Assembly (NCBI GenBank): GCA_035079385.1
Contig: JAVHKY010000034.1
Coordinates: forward strand, 1,178,001-1,242,000
Direction: 5' to 3'
From: Aspidiotus rigidus
Lineage: Eukaryota > Arthropoda > Insecta > Hemiptera > Diaspididae
DNA: 64,000 nucleotides
The notes under the pieces: generated by a model
Database searches by the model: none
Told to the model about the DNA's origin: nothing
The model's input: the letters and a program-made list of their open reading frames with translations, nothing else
Translations under genes and position numbers: made by a program
In this document: one piece after another, positions 1 through 12,379 of the stretch
Position numbering within the stretch: position 1 is the stretch's first letter
Layout of the letters: each line of letters begins with the position of its first letter

Positions 1-660
1 CCCCTCATCCTTGTAGTCTATAAGTGGTCTAGTATAGGCTTTTATACGGCTGCATGTGAGGCCTGTTTCATGATGGCTAATAGTAGGCCTAGTATAGTTC
101 AGTATACTACATAGCCTAGTTCAATGGAGGCTACGGAGTCGTACTCGAATTGTGAAACCTACGTTACGTGTGTGAATGAACTGTTTGATAATATAAAAAC
201 CTTCGCTCGCATACATTTGAGACACGTGTAGTCGGATGAATTGGAGGGAAAAAATGTCAACAATCAGTAAATAACCATACGCACAAAGGTACTGAATTTG
301 GTCAAAATGTACGCGAATAAGTGCTATAATGTTCTCTGTTTCCTTCTTCGTTCTTTCTCCCAAGAACTCTCGAACTTTCTCACTTGTAGTGCAAAAAAAA
401 AGAGCAGTTCTCGTATTCTCCTTCGAATTTCTCTACGATATACGATACGACTGTATATACTGGATGTATACTGACTATAGTTCATACCTGCTGGACAGTA
501 AATCATACCCGCTAATGCACGTATACATTCGCCGCTAAAAAGAAGCCGATATGATGTCATGAGGCGTGATCCGGGGGCCTAGTATAAGGGAAACTTGAGC
601 AGTATTACTATTTGGCCTAGTATAATGGAGACTGTTGGGAGGTTTACAGGTGGAAAGGTC
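1..660. repeat. Scattered GCCTAGTATA motif region
   Basis: The 10-mer GCCTAGTATA occurs at 87-96, 577-586 and 615-624, with a one-base variant (GTCTAGTATA) near 27-36 and a partial copy at 114-119. They are separated by otherwise ordinary AT-rich sequence. No gene is visible; the open frames at 121-363, 324-560 and 329-538 lie across one another and lack any family signature. Confidence 0.45.
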
Positions 661-960
661 GATCCTGGGAATAGAAGACTGTAAGGAAGAGAGAGAGATC
701 CCGAACTATTGACGTTATTAGCTCGTGACGTCATAACCATCCATGTGGTTTGATGTCATCAGCACTCATTATATTGATTGATCCCGAGAATAGAAGAGAA
801 TAAGGAAGAGAGAGAGCCCAAGCTGATGACGTTATGAGTGCTGGTGGCGTCACGGGTAGTCGTAGCGAGTACTGATGATGACGTCACAGGTAGCCATCAT
901 GAATGACTATAACATCACGAGCTAATGATGTCATTAATGTCGATATCCATATGTTCATCC
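661..960 (+). repeat. Short direct repeats with CRE-like palindromes
   Basis: A unit of about 47 bp beginning GATCCTGGGAATAGAAGA at 661 recurs at 780 as GATCCCGAGAATAGAAGA, both followed by AAGGAAGAGAGAGAG. The sequence after each is rich in TGACGT and GATGTCAT. Perfect TGACGTCA palindromes lie at 726-733 and 879-886. No coding potential is seen. Confidence 0.5.
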
Positions 961-1004
961 CTCTCCTCCTGTGAGCTAGATTGACTAACTTACACTTTAA
1001 TACA

Positions 1005-1225
1005 ACTATGGTACTTGGGGTCCATGCGCAACCCATCAGAAAGTTTGTTAACCATCAAATTCGGATATGTATGCAGAAACCTTCTCACATGCGTTGCGTT
1101 CGTTCTGGAGAATGGACTTCTGTTCTCCATGGTACTTGGAGTAGTTGGAGTCGATGTTTGACTCATCCGAAAATTCGTCAACCATCAAATTCGGATACAT
1201 CATGTAGAAACTTTTGATCTGGCTA
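1005..1225 (+). repeat. Two-copy direct repeat, about 125 bp apart
   Basis: The segment with GGTACTTGG, a CATC-GAAA stretch and AACCATCAAATTCGGATA occurs at about 1010-1090 and again at about 1131-1222. The second copy has several substitutions and small indels. Overlapping open frames on both strands here are by-products of the repeat. No function is recognised. Confidence 0.5.
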
Positions 1226-2879
1226 AATGATTTTTGATCCTGTTTGTTGTAATCCAAGACTCGATATTGTGGTACGATAGACAATGCATATAACACCTTC
1301 CTTATTGGAGGATGAACTCAGTCTTGGGTCGCGTTGCGTTGTAACCGCGACTTTAAACTGACACAGTGGTTTAAAATGGTCAATGCCGTGAATCAGATCT
1401 ATTGAGCTACATAGAAGGCCTTGATGTTTTTCTGAAAATAAAAGAGACCTAACTGGTCCTTTGGTGATGCTCACTCCTTCTTATGCCTTAGTCTTGCGAC
1501 ATGAATTTAGAATGGAAATTCATTTTGAATATTGTCATATGGCCATCGTCGAAGATGCGTTATCCCAGTAGTGAACTCAGTTGGATTGATAATTTATGTT
1601 CTTGATCTCCCTCGTCGCTCTGTATATGAGTTCTATGTGTTTTATCAGGTATTTTTCCGTGATGCGAATATTTGAGGAGGCTGTGTTTTTCGTAGTCGAT
1701 TGGCTTCTAACTTCACCGGAATGTCCAATCTAGGGAATCACATTTATCGTCTACAATCGGCATTCTTTTTCGTCTTAAAATTCGTTCCTTTTAGTTTAGG
1801 TCATTGTGGGATAGTACTGAAATCTTTCCTCATAGGAATTGTAGTGTCGTAAGGTCACTAATGTAAGTCCCATAGTCCGAGAATCTGGTGACAGTATAAA
1901 CCATACTTAGTGAGTCTGTTCGAGACCGAGCGCTCCACCATAGCATCCGGCTGACGGAAGGACTCACCTGAGGTAAGAGTATTTGTCCTAGTTTGTGTCT
2001 CGGGTAGATTAGACTGAGATCGTGTGATACTTTGTGAAATTCAGACGAATTTCCACTCCCAAGTAGGCAGAAATCTCCTCTTTTTCTAGACGTTGCCACA
2101 GACCTTTGTTTTGCATGCCCGCAAGAGTAGTGTTTCAAAATAGGTTCTCATTCTCGAGCAACCCTCCTCCCTATCAGTTTCTTCATGATCGTATTTTTTA
2201 ATCAGTTTATTTGTGTGCGAGCTCTATGATGTATGATGATAGAGCTAGAAGTATCACCGTAGAACTCGAGTGGTCGCATTAATTTATCCTGTGAGTGCTA
2301 AAACGTTTCGATTTATTCTTGAACCAGAAATTTCCGCTTTTAGTTACCTGATTCCTGGTCAAGTTGAACCGACCCATGAAAACAAGTCGTTTATTTGTTC
2401 GTCGAGCAATATTTATTGCCGTCGCAGCCTCTATAAGATACGACACTGCCAAAATTTTTTGTATTTTTGAAATTTTCGAGGATTCCAGTCCATTGTTTCA
2501 TCATCTCTTCCACATCACTTGATCCTCTCGCCACTCCATTGTCTTCCTGATCTTCCTTTGTACTCTTGCTAATTAATAGTCATCAATTATTGATATTCCA
2601 TGATTGAGATTCTTTGACGAAGGCTTTCGAATCTGTTTAGCAATGAACTTCAGAACTTTCAGGCACGTGCAATCCATTTATTCTTCGGATTTTAAAATCA
2701 AGGTTAAAAATTAGTGGTCGACTCCTGGTATCAGGTTTTGTTGCCGACTAAAAAGCGACGTTGAAATCTCGTCGATTTTAGCATTGCTACGCTGGTCAAG
2801 CGGAATTGAGATTCTCAGTGGCCCTCATATTCTCTGTCTGCGAATAGCGAAGCCACCAAGCTGACAGATTACAAGCTAC
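1226..2879. other. No gene recognised (5' flank)
   Basis: Mixed-composition sequence without a convincing ORF, inverted repeat or array. The 102-codon frame on the minus strand (1830-2138) has no family signature and I treat it as chance. Confidence 0.4.
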
Positions 2880-3685
2880 AAGGGGGTGACGGTGTATGGA
2901 CTGCCGAAGTCCACCAGCGTACATTACCAGGGGACTACATATCGACTTGAAATAGACAAGACGGAGCAGTGGATTTCGTATCAATTAAAAAAAAAATGGA
3001 GAAGTCAGCTGGAAATCGACTCTAGATTGATTTCGATTTGAGGTCAATTTGAAGTCGACCAGCATACATCACCAGAGAATTACAAATCGACTCGGAATTG
3101 ACCCAACAGAGCGGTCTTCAGGTCGATGAAAGCAGCTGGAGAAATCAACTCAAAGTCGACTGCTAGATCGACTTCGATTTTAAGTCAACCAGAGTACATC
3201 ACTACAAAATTACAAATCGACTTGAAACTGACACAACAGAGCGATCGATTTCAGATCGACAAAAACATCGGGAAAATCAGGTTAAAGTCGACTGCTAGAT
3301 CGACGTTGATTTGAAGTCAACCAGCGTACATTACGAGAGAAATTACAAGTCAACTTGGGATCGACGCAATAGAACATTCGATTCCAGGTTGATAGATGGG
3401 CTAGAAAAATTTCGAGAAGTTGACTTGAAATCGACTCTATTGATTGACGTCGATTTAAAGTTGACTAGCGCACACAATCAGAAAACCATAAGTCGCCTGA
3501 AAACGATCCAATAGAGCAGAAAATGCGTAGAAGTCGACTCGAAATTGGTTGCTCCTATATTGATCTGATGTCGACGTGAGGTCGATTTCAACGATGAATC
3601 GGCGTATTTTAGCCCAATATTTTTGAGGAAGTTGATCAATTTAATATCGATTTCCAGTTGACACTAATCAGCGTCAAATTGGGAG
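2880..3685 (+). repeat. TCGAC-rich degenerate satellite, units of about 130-145 bp
   Basis: Units begin with a variant of GAAGTCAACCAGCGTACAT. Landmarks are at 2906, 3051, 3181, 3313 and 3457, with decayed copies near 3590 and 3655, so spacing is 130-145 bp. Each unit repeats the pieces AAATCGACTTGAAA, CAACAGAGCG and AAGTCGACTGCTAGATCGAC. The density of TCGA is striking. The short open frames at 3126-3314 and 3311-3514 come from this repeat and are not genes. The same family occurs inverted at 45400-46460. Confidence 0.75.
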
Positions 3686-6300
3686 GGCATTCAAAAGAAG
3701 AGAGAGAAAAAGGTTTGAAAATGGTACGAGTTGTAATTTGTTTAGTATGGAAGCAAGAAATCTGGTCTTTGACAATTTTTATGAGAAGTATGATTTTTCC
3801 CACGAAATGAAATGTATTGAAGTTCCCTTCTCGGAGGGGGAGGGGGGGTGGGAGAAGAGTAAAAGAGTGAGTCTTCCCTCTTTTCTCTTCACAAATTCAT
3901 GAAATACCTCGTAAAGTAGTAAACATTTCGACTTGGTCCTAAGAGTATCAAGAAAGTCAGTTAAGAAATAGCACGACTGTTATTTCTCAAAATTTGCAGA
4001 CCTTTTAAAAGAAGAAATATTGTCTCTGCAATGTTCTTTGGAAAAATTTATTTCTGTAGGTTTGATTTTTGGTCACATTACCTTAGTCAGTAACCAAAAC
4101 ACGTTCCTCATTTGCTCTTTGAATTCTGGGAGATGCTATCTTTTTATCAGATCTTACTCTATCTCTTTCCGAAACGACTTATTTTTTCCCCCCCGTATCA
4201 TTGTCTCATTTGATATTCTACATTATTTTTCCTCGACATCAGACTTATTTTTCGGAGTGTCCCCTCTTGGTCCCAACTATGAAGTCGAAACTTACTTTAT
4301 TCGGTATTTTCATTCGTAGCCGTCAACACAACTTCTTCATTAACATTTAATTCATATAAATCTGGTACAAGACTTCTCTACAAGAGAAAACATCTTTCCC
4401 ACTTCGTTCGTGTGTACGAAGCCAACATTGAGAATGAATTGGTCCCGGAAAATATACGAACTACGTAAGGAATGAGTTCGAATTTTAGTTCAACGGCCCC
4501 GTGTATTGACATACATTCGTTAAAACTTTTGAACTTTGAACAACTTTAAAAGTGAGACTCTAGAAAATCGATTCCAATGTGGCTCCTCTTTCCGAAAGAA
4601 ATTTCCATTTACACAATGTATGAGAATACGAATGGGTAATAGTGTATAATGCACCAAAGGTTACTCGTTAAACAAATTTTTCCTGAAAGGCGTGTAAGCG
4701 CGCACGAGGCTGTGAATGCTATACTGTAATAATATTTTGTAACTCGAGTTGTTATACTGCCTTTGTCTGCTATTTACTGGAAAAATCAGCTGTTCTGCTC
4801 AGGATTCCGACTTCTGTTTTCCACGCGAACACGCTATTCAAACAAAGGAAGGATAACAATACACCGTTCAGACAAGATGTGAACTCGATCTTTTCTTTAA
4901 TTTCGTCGTTCGAAGACCGAGAAGAAAGCACTATGTGAATTTTTCAGCGTGGGGACGCTGGTGTCGTCTGAGTTGAACTAAAATATACGTGTGCTCGTAA
5001 TAACTTACGCTTTATAGATTTCCTCACTTGAGTACACGGAGCGATGTGCTGTATATAATTTAATGCGACAATAAAAGTAATTTACCATTTGGAATACCAT
5101 TCGACTACTGATGGTAGTTATAATTCATATCGTATTAAAGCCAATAAAATATACGACGACGCCGCAACTGTACGAGAATGTATAAAGTAAATACTCGCGT
5201 AAATAATAAGAAGATTATAAATCCCCGTAAGGCGGCGGTTCCCTTCAATATCTTCCGTAGTGAATGCATGAATTAACATTATGTCAATCTCGAGATCGTA
5301 TTTTGGATTCGGTTTAATGTGAGTGTGTCTGAATCTGTCGTGTGTGACAGTTTTGGTATGTTGTGCTTCCATTGAGAGTATTTACGTATGAATCTGGACT
5401 TCGGTATCGAATATAAATTCCACAAAAAACCGCTGAAAGAAAGGCTACGACGCTACGCACGGTTGAAATAAGATTTCATCGGACTGCATTGCTAAGTTTA
5501 TATATTTTGTCGTTGAAAATTTACTCGTCGTAAGACGGGAAAATGTGGTCGAAACATTCACCAGCTTGCATTCGCCGCCTCGGTTACTTCACGAAGTCGA
5601 CGAAATGCAGTTCGTCTTTGGATGATCTTGTTGGCATTGTACTTCTTGAATTTGGAGCTTAGTATCATTGCTTACAATGCAATGTCAAATTTTATTAATT
5701 TCATTTTGTCTTCGTAGCGCAGAAGGATATCGATTTCAATCAATATTTGACGTATTTCCGAAGATGTTGATGACTTGCATTCTATTCAGGATAGTGTTGC
5801 ACAATGTTCAATGATTTTGTACATTTTTGTACCGGTAATGTGAAGGAAATGACCTAATTTTGTGCCGTATGCGGGATCGCTCATATAATATGCAAAGTTA
5901 CGACGTTTTGCTTCGTACCAAATTCTTGGAAACGGTAATTCTTTGTAGCACTTTTTTGTGAACAATCAAATGACTATCAAAAAGAATATCAAAATTACCT
6001 CCACCCGAAGATCATGTTTTTAGTTTTTGACCATTGTGTCCCAACTCCTACTTTCGAAAGATGGTTATATTTGTATCCTCCGTTCCGAGACGCTTGCAAT
6101 ACAAAATACTCTTGTTTTGTCCTTCCTCGTTGCAAAGAGCCCTCCTCTTTCCTTCTCCTATTTCAGATTGCTCAAGATATACGAGTAGGAACCGATGAAT
6201 AAATTATGTTCATCGATAGTCCTGTGCACCTTAGAACTGACTTACAGAATAAAGATTTTCCTTTTAGAATTGCCGACGAAGTGTTTTGTTTCAAGTTACG
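3686..6300. other. No gene recognised (5' flank)
   Basis: AT-rich sequence with a G-run at about 3833-3850 (GAGGGGGAGGGGGGGTGGGA). No family signature appears in any frame, including the 99-codon frame at 4020-4319. Apparently non-repetitive apart from short homopolymers. Confidence 0.4.
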
Positions 6301-7220
6301 CATATATTAGCCATTTTGGCGCTGCAATCGCCTCAATAATTTATATGAGACCGGGCACAAGCGAAGCAAGCCCCAACCTGGTGCGCAATATTTGTACATT
6401 GTTTCAACTTCAACATTATCTGGCTTAAATCACTCAGAAATATTGGCTATCGTGGTTTCAACTCAATACAGAGAATTAATTCGTTACAAGTTTTGTTGTC
6501 TCTCAATTTCATTGTATGAGCATAGAATTGTCATTACTCGTTTTCTTTTTCTCTCTCTTGTTAGGCCAGAAGCGGCAAAATCTATGTAAGATGTAAAATC
6601 TTGACAAATCTGGCGATGCTGTGTTTCCTTAGAATCGAATCAAAAAGTCGAGTTCCCGAAGGAAAGGCAGGTCAACTGACTGCACTCGGAAGGATAAACA
6701 GAACGAGAGAGGAATAGCGTTATATGGTCGGAGCTCCGAACTTTGTCCGTGAGTAGGAGAGTGACGCGACTGACAGTGAAGAGCGTTCACGTTCTTACAT
6801 CTATACCGCCGATCCTGAATGAACTTGCGCTGACACGTTAACAAAATTGATTAGCCGTTTTAGCGCTGCAATCGCCTGAACAATTTGTATGAGACCAGGC
6901 TTTTGTGTATTATCGTCATGACAAGAACGATTCAAATTGATCCGGTGCAAAACGAGAGCAAAGCGAGCCCTTGTCTGTTGTCATTATTTGTACACTGTTC
7001 CAATTTCAAGACTTTTTGGCCTCAATCACTTCGACTTATTGGTTTCCATAGTTTCTACTTGATAGAGAGAATTGAAATTGACTTATAATTCAATCTCTCA
7101 ATTTTATTGTATGAGGATAGAATTGACTCGTCTTATTTTTTCTCCTCTTTTGATAGGGTCTGCAAAACCTGTAGCGCCGACCCTGAATAAAACTACGTTG
7201 ACACATGAGTACAACACTAT
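6301..7220 (+). repeat. Degenerate direct repeat, copies at about 6305 and 6850
   Basis: A copy with GCGCTGCAATCGCCTCAATA, ATATGAGACCGGGC and, further on, CTCTCAATTTCATTGTATGAG begins near 6305. A second copy with GCGCTGCAATCGCCTGAACA, GTATGAGACCAGGC and CTCTCAATTTTATTGTATGAG begins near 6850. A related tail, CCGATCCTGAATGAACTTGC near 6811 and CCGACCCTGAATAAAACTAC near 7178, ends each unit. The origin is unknown; there is no coding signature. Confidence 0.6.
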
Positions 7221-7818
7221 TATTTTATTCGTACTATGTAAAGCCAATTTCTTAGAAGAAGATTCAAATTAAATGATTTGGAACGTATTTTTAACGCTAA
7301 ATTCAGTGCCAGGTTGAGATTTTTTGTAAATTATATTGTTCGGTATCTTTTACTTGCCGCGGACCGTCGCGGAACGTGTCGACAGCAGTACTATCAAAGC
7401 TCGAGAAGTTGCGTTACGTTTTGCGACTATCTGCAGCAAATAAACGATATAATACTACATAATTTAAAAGAAATCTCAACTTACGGTGAAGAAACGGAAA
7501 ACAGCATTGAATTCAACATTGAAAATACGTTCGTGTTCTTGTGAATTTGGATGAATTTCATTTTGTACTGTAGTGATAATAGAAAGGAGTCTTGTGAAAA
7601 ATTGAGAATTTTAACATCGCATTACAAAGTCTCTTTTTGATGTGCAAGATTTTCTGAGATTCCCGGACAAAATCCTGAATCCAAATTCCCGAACGATAAA
7701 TGCCCGAACAAAAAAATTCCCGAATCCCAAGTACCCAAATTTACCAAACCCGAAAGAAAACATGTGATAAAATCTTAAAATTTTTACATCTTTTTCACTT
7801 TCGTATTCGTATGTATTA
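7221..7818. other. No gene; short CCCGAA-rich stretch
   Basis: Mostly plain AT-rich sequence. Between about 7660 and 7755 the motif TCCCGAA or CCCGAAC recurs every 12-20 bases in a cryptic simple repeat just downstream of the FLYWCH relic. It could be part of that element's 3' end, but no terminal inverted repeat was found. Confidence 0.35.
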
Positions 7819-8704
7819 TTATTTCAGCGTAATGTTATGTCCAATGGTTCGTAAGTAGTCTAGCACAGTGTCCCTTTGTTTGAGGCTCGGGGACGCCATC
7901 ACCCGGATGGTTAAGTCTGCGATGCAACCCAAGTATTGTGAAAACTTGAACGAAGATGGTCGGAGCTACTTTGAATGTTCCATCAAGGAACCACACGGGA
8001 CTATTACATAGTACTTCAATGTTTTTTTGCGTTGCGAAAACTATTACTCGTCCAAATGTATCTTCGTCTTCTTCACTCTCACCGTCGCTTTCCTCCTCCT
8101 CGATCTCTTCGTCGTCGTCGCGGGAGTCGTACAATAGGAAGCGCTCTGAATGCGTCGTGACCTGGTATTCATGCGGGAGCATACCCAGATCACTGAGCTT
8201 CTTCGGGTTTGCAGGAGGTCGTTCCCGGCGCGTTCTCCGCATGCTCTTTATTAACGCCTCCCGTTCAGGTAATTGGCTTAAGACGCAATCTGGGACATTT
8301 GCCAGTTCGGTTCTCAAAATCTGTGACGGAGGTTGCTCCGGATGATCCGCGGCCTTTCGTTTTAATGTTTCGGTAAGCTCTTCCGCTGTACTTTCGTCTG
8401 TGTTCGGTGGATGGCTGTGCTCGGATTTGTCGGGGCCTTTCAAGAGGACAACCGCATCATTACCTGATGGCTTGTTCGTAATTGCACGCGCCGTGCACTC
8501 CTTTCCGCGTACAAGGCGGCAATCCCAATATATACGTTCGCCTACAGTTTTAGATCGTACGTATATGAAACCGTCTACAAACAATTTTCCTGCTACAATT
8601 TTCGCCATGGTTCTCGAATTAAGTTCTTCGCTTATGGTTTTTTGCGTACTGTGTACAAATGCGCAACTGCGACGATCGAATAAATATTCACATTTCCGTG
8701 GCAA
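7819..8704 (-). pseudogene. FLYWCH zinc-finger / MULE-type transposase relic, internally deleted
   Basis: One open frame of 289 codons runs from 8704 to 7835. A Met at residue 33 (8608) is the likelier start, since MAKIVAGKLFVDGFIYVR opens the FLYWCH finger. The finger spans residues 36-98 with YWDC, CTARA and HSHPP in order. A linker rich in RR and an acidic run (residues 190-215) follow. Then VWFLDGTFKVAPTIFVQVF starts a MULE transposase domain, whose DGTF carries the first catalytic Asp. The rest of the domain is missing. After a frame change near 7930 the other frame reads DYLRTIGHN and stops at 7819, which resembles the family's extreme C-terminus. So the element appears to have lost its catalytic core by deletion. 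Such proteins are transposases of Mutator-like elements common in arthropods. No terminal inverted repeats were found. Confidence 0.72.
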
Positions 8705-8929
8705 TCAGTTACCCTTGAGCTCACAAGAAAACACGAGAACATAATATAGTTACTCCTCTCAAGCTAGCCCGAAAAGGTACATTTTCGCTCGCTATGGCCT
8801 GCAGCTAGGAAGCCGCGTTTTTCGCCGGTCGGCTCGATGTACGTCAAATTTCTGCTACTCTAGTGCCAAAAAATATTGATTGTTGGAAATTTTTCCGCGT
8901 ATGATAGAAGGAATTATTTCAACACTCAA
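8705..8929. other. Upstream flank of the FLYWCH relic, nothing recognised
   Basis: GC-richer sequence (CGCGTTTTTCGCCGGTCGGC near 8812) precedes the relic on its coding strand and could be its promoter or terminal region. No matching inverted copy was found on the other side. Confidence 0.25.
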
Positions 8930-9950
8930 CTCTACTTCTCAATTAGTTACTGGAGTTTGAATGGGGCTCAAATAGTGATGGAAAGATTTGTACTTCGTCA
9001 AAATCTTGTGTAGTCTCCTATTTTTAACGAATTTCTTCAACTTACTTTTTTTTTCAAAAGGGGGGTGCAACGAGAGCGAGAGTATATCGGATCTTGAATG
9101 GTGAAAATTTTTCCTAATATGAAAAAAAAAAAAAAAAAAACATTCTACCAACACTTGATTATTTTTTTTCAACTTAAGTCACTGGAGTTTGTATCGGCTT
9201 AAGTGGTAAGGATTTTACTTCATGGAAGTCCAGTGTGGGCTCCTGTTCCAATGATTCCTTCATCTTTCTTTCTGCCGTCTAAAAAGAGGAGGAAGGGCAA
9301 ACGAGCTAATATTTGATCTCGATCGCCGATAATTTTTTGAGGTATCAGTACTCAACTCTCCTTCTTATCTACTTATTGGAGTTTGGATCCGCTCAAGTGG
9401 TGATAGAAAGATTAGTACTTTACCAAAATTTGGTGTGGTCTACTATTTTCAACAAATTCCTTCAGTTTGCTTTTTGTCGTCTGAAGGAGGGAGGGAACAA
9501 GAGCGAGAGTATATTTGAACTTGAATGCTGAAAATGTTTTCTAATATGAAAGAAAACACTCGTTCCTTCAATTTAACTAGTCACTGGAGTTTGGGTCGAC
9601 TCAAGTGGTGATGGAAAGATTTTGACTTAGCTGAAATCGGATGTTGCTGTGGACCTAACGTAACTCATTAATACTGGCCAACCCTCATCTTGAAAACGAC
9701 ATCCGCATGTAGATGGCTCAGTAATCTAAAACTGATTTGCACCTATTGGTCGCGCTTTATCGGTTGGTTTTGCTCCATTTAGGAACAGAATATTTGCCAT
9801 ATTTTCAACAAATCCCATCAGCTTACTTTTTGTAGTTTGGATGGAGAAGAGAGGGAGGGGGGGGGGCAGAGTATATTTGATCTCGAATGATGAAAATTTT
9901 TCCAATTATGAAAACAAATCGTTCTTTCAACTCGCAATCCTTCTTCGTAA
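8930..9950 (+). repeat. Degenerate tandem array, units of about 190-235 bp
   Basis: The landmark ACTGGAGTTTG or TTGGAGTTTGG followed by TCAAGTGGTGATGGAAAG recurs near 8949, 9182, 9376 and 9591. A second landmark, GAGAGTATATTTGA-CTTGAATG-TGAAAATTTTTCC, recurs near 9075, 9505 and 9867, and a decayed copy lies near 9315. Poly-A (about 9121-9140) and poly-G (about 9855-9865) runs interrupt it. The short open frames inside are not genes. Confidence 0.65.
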
Positions 9951-10259
9951 CCTATGGCTAAAATTAAGTATAAGCTGCGGGGTGAATTTTCATATGAGTG
10001 AAGGGTTATTCCTGAATTATATTGAATGTCGTGTCTCTATAAGGAAACTTCTGCTCTGAATCGAGTCAAGCTTCTGATCAAGTCTTTTTTATAAATTTCG
10101 CGTTAAGTTACAGGATCAGATTCATCTGATGCAATACAATGGATTTTTTGAAAGAGGAAATTTCTTCAGAATTTTTTGATTCGAGGCGAATTCATAATTT
10201 TCTTTATTCTTTTGACAAGTATGTCTTAGGGTTGGGGGTCCGTCGGAAATGTTGAGACG

Positions 10260-11420
10260 CGCTGTGAGTGGCCTTGACCTATTTTGGGTATTTGGTAAAA
10301 TTTGAACCCTCGCTACTTGGACCTGATGTAGGTTCAAGAGTTCCTGTACATTTCCCTTGGAAAGATCCTGTCCAAAATGGCTACGTCCCTCTAGGAACCA
10401 CGGTTTTCCGGGAAAATAGCCAACATATCCTTTTCAAGACGAGCTCCTTTCTGAATACACAAAGAGTGTGGGGAACCTGTTTAATAAGATTTTTGTTGAA
10501 AGGGAAACTTTTTTCCGGTTCATAGTTCAATGGTCAAAAAGATCCTAAGCCTCACATCTATCATGATTATGCTGCTGAGGTTCAACATTTTTATAGGACC
10601 CAGCTCGCAGTAAACAATTTTTGCCGTTCCCTTCCCCCTGATATAAATACAACTTGAGATTTGATCTTACTTAAGTCCTTCAACTGTCGTATACACCTTA
10701 CAATTTGACATTTTTCAAAGTCCCCCAAGTTAGGTTAAGTCATTGGGCGGTGAAATCGACCATTCTCCGCGAAGTAAGAACTTCCTTCTCCAGGTTCCCT
10801 CTCGAGACTGTACCGAGAAATGAAGACTTGAGGTCCCATCTCGAGTCGTCTACAAGCCAAATTTCAGGGGATCTTGATACTCTTCGGCTTTGGGGCTCGT
10901 CAGAACTTGTTTGCCCCTGCTTTTCAACTGTTTTGTCGTCCAACCTTCTACAGATTCGTGTCCAGACGTGATTTGAGAGAAGGGAACCAGCTACTGAAAT
11001 TTTTCGACATGTTTTTCGAATGATGAAGGAGCACATCTATCATATAAAGCTTGAGATTCAAAATTTTTTGAAGTTCTAGGTTCCAATTCAATACCCTCAA
11101 CCCACTGATATAGATACAGCTTACTTAAGTTTTCCTTCTGTCATATACAACTCAGAATTCGATTTTTCGATGTACTCCGAGTTAAGTTACTGGGCAATGA
11201 CCCCCCTCCCTAAAACAGGTTCCCTGTTGAGATTGTACTGAGACATGAAGACTTGAAGTCCCACGTCGAGTCGTCTTCAAGTCAAATTTTAGGGGACCTA
11301 GAGACTCTTAAGCTTTGAGGACTCATTAGAACTTGTTCGCCTCTGCTTTTCAACTGTTTCATCATGTATCAGATTCGGGAACGAGCAGCTGACGTTTTGT
11401 GACGTGTATTCGAAATGATG
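10260..11420 (+). repeat. Two-copy direct repeat, offset about 450 bp
   Basis: A segment at about 10790-10940 (CAGGTTCCCTCTCGAGACTG, GAAGACTTGAGGTCCCA, TCGAGTCGTC, CTGCTTTTCAACTGTTT) recurs at about 11215-11365 with the same order and about 80 percent identity by eye. The preceding text (AGGTTAAGTCATTGGGC and AGTTAAGTTACTGGGC) is also shared. A decayed earlier copy may begin near 10260. Open frames on both strands here (10705-10971 and 10740-11036) mirror each other and have no family signature. Confidence 0.6.
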
Positions 11421-12379
11421 GAAGGAGAGAATTCATTGTAATTTTGTCGTCGATGTTGACATTTTCCTTCACTTTTCTTGATTTTGGAGTGGGGATCCTC
11501 CCTTCTTTCTGGTTGATTTTGAGTGGGCTTTCCTTGATGCACGAACTATACCCACAATAGTTTGAGGTTTCAGACCATTTGTACCCACATCCTCGACGAC
11601 CAATATGAACCTTGCTGGGATCTTATCGACAAATTATTTGAAAGTACGTGAAAATTTCATACATAGACTTGTCGGAATAGTCCATAAATTGTCAATGCTA
11701 TTTACAGTTTTCAACAACAAAAAGTCTGCAAGTCGCGTTAAACTTTTCGCCTTGAAATTTAAACGCGACCCCGTTGAAAATACATTCGAATTCCTCTCAA
11801 TATTATTATTGCTCACCTACCTGTTATAGTAATACGTTGAGTTATGATCAGTTATAGCGAATTTGGGTTTGTAACCTAGCTATTCGCCCTTGACTATGTT
11901 GATTGCGCGAATGCACGGGAGTATCAGCATAACCTCCTTCCTCATCGAACTGTGTACATCGTATAATTATTTTCCGTCGATCAGGTGGCGGGAGAAATTT
12001 CAACTTCGTTAGTCATCGAAGAGAGAAGTGGATGAGGTAATACGAATTCGAATACGAGACGTCGATCGTACGTACATAATTTTTACGAATCTATTTTTTT
12101 CTCTTTAATAGCACGTTTATGAATTCGTTATCGCGTGAGTTCATTGAGAATTGATGAGGTACATTACGCTGTTTGATTCATGAGAGGCTGTTATCGCGCT
12201 CAAACTGGTTCATTAAATTATTTCTTCGATAGTATACGCGTAGATAGGCGATTTTAATTACACCACACCTGCGGCGTCGCGTTTACTTTTTTTTCCGCGA
12301 ACGAATTTCATTTCGAATGCTGGTCGGCTCTCCGCTTTTGATTTGGACGCTGATCGATTCTTCTAATTAGAAGCGTCAA
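11421..12379. other. No gene recognised upstream of the promoter region
   Basis: AT-rich, apparently single-copy sequence. Mirror-image open frames at 11605-11829 and 11634-11816 lack any signature. Confidence 0.4.
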
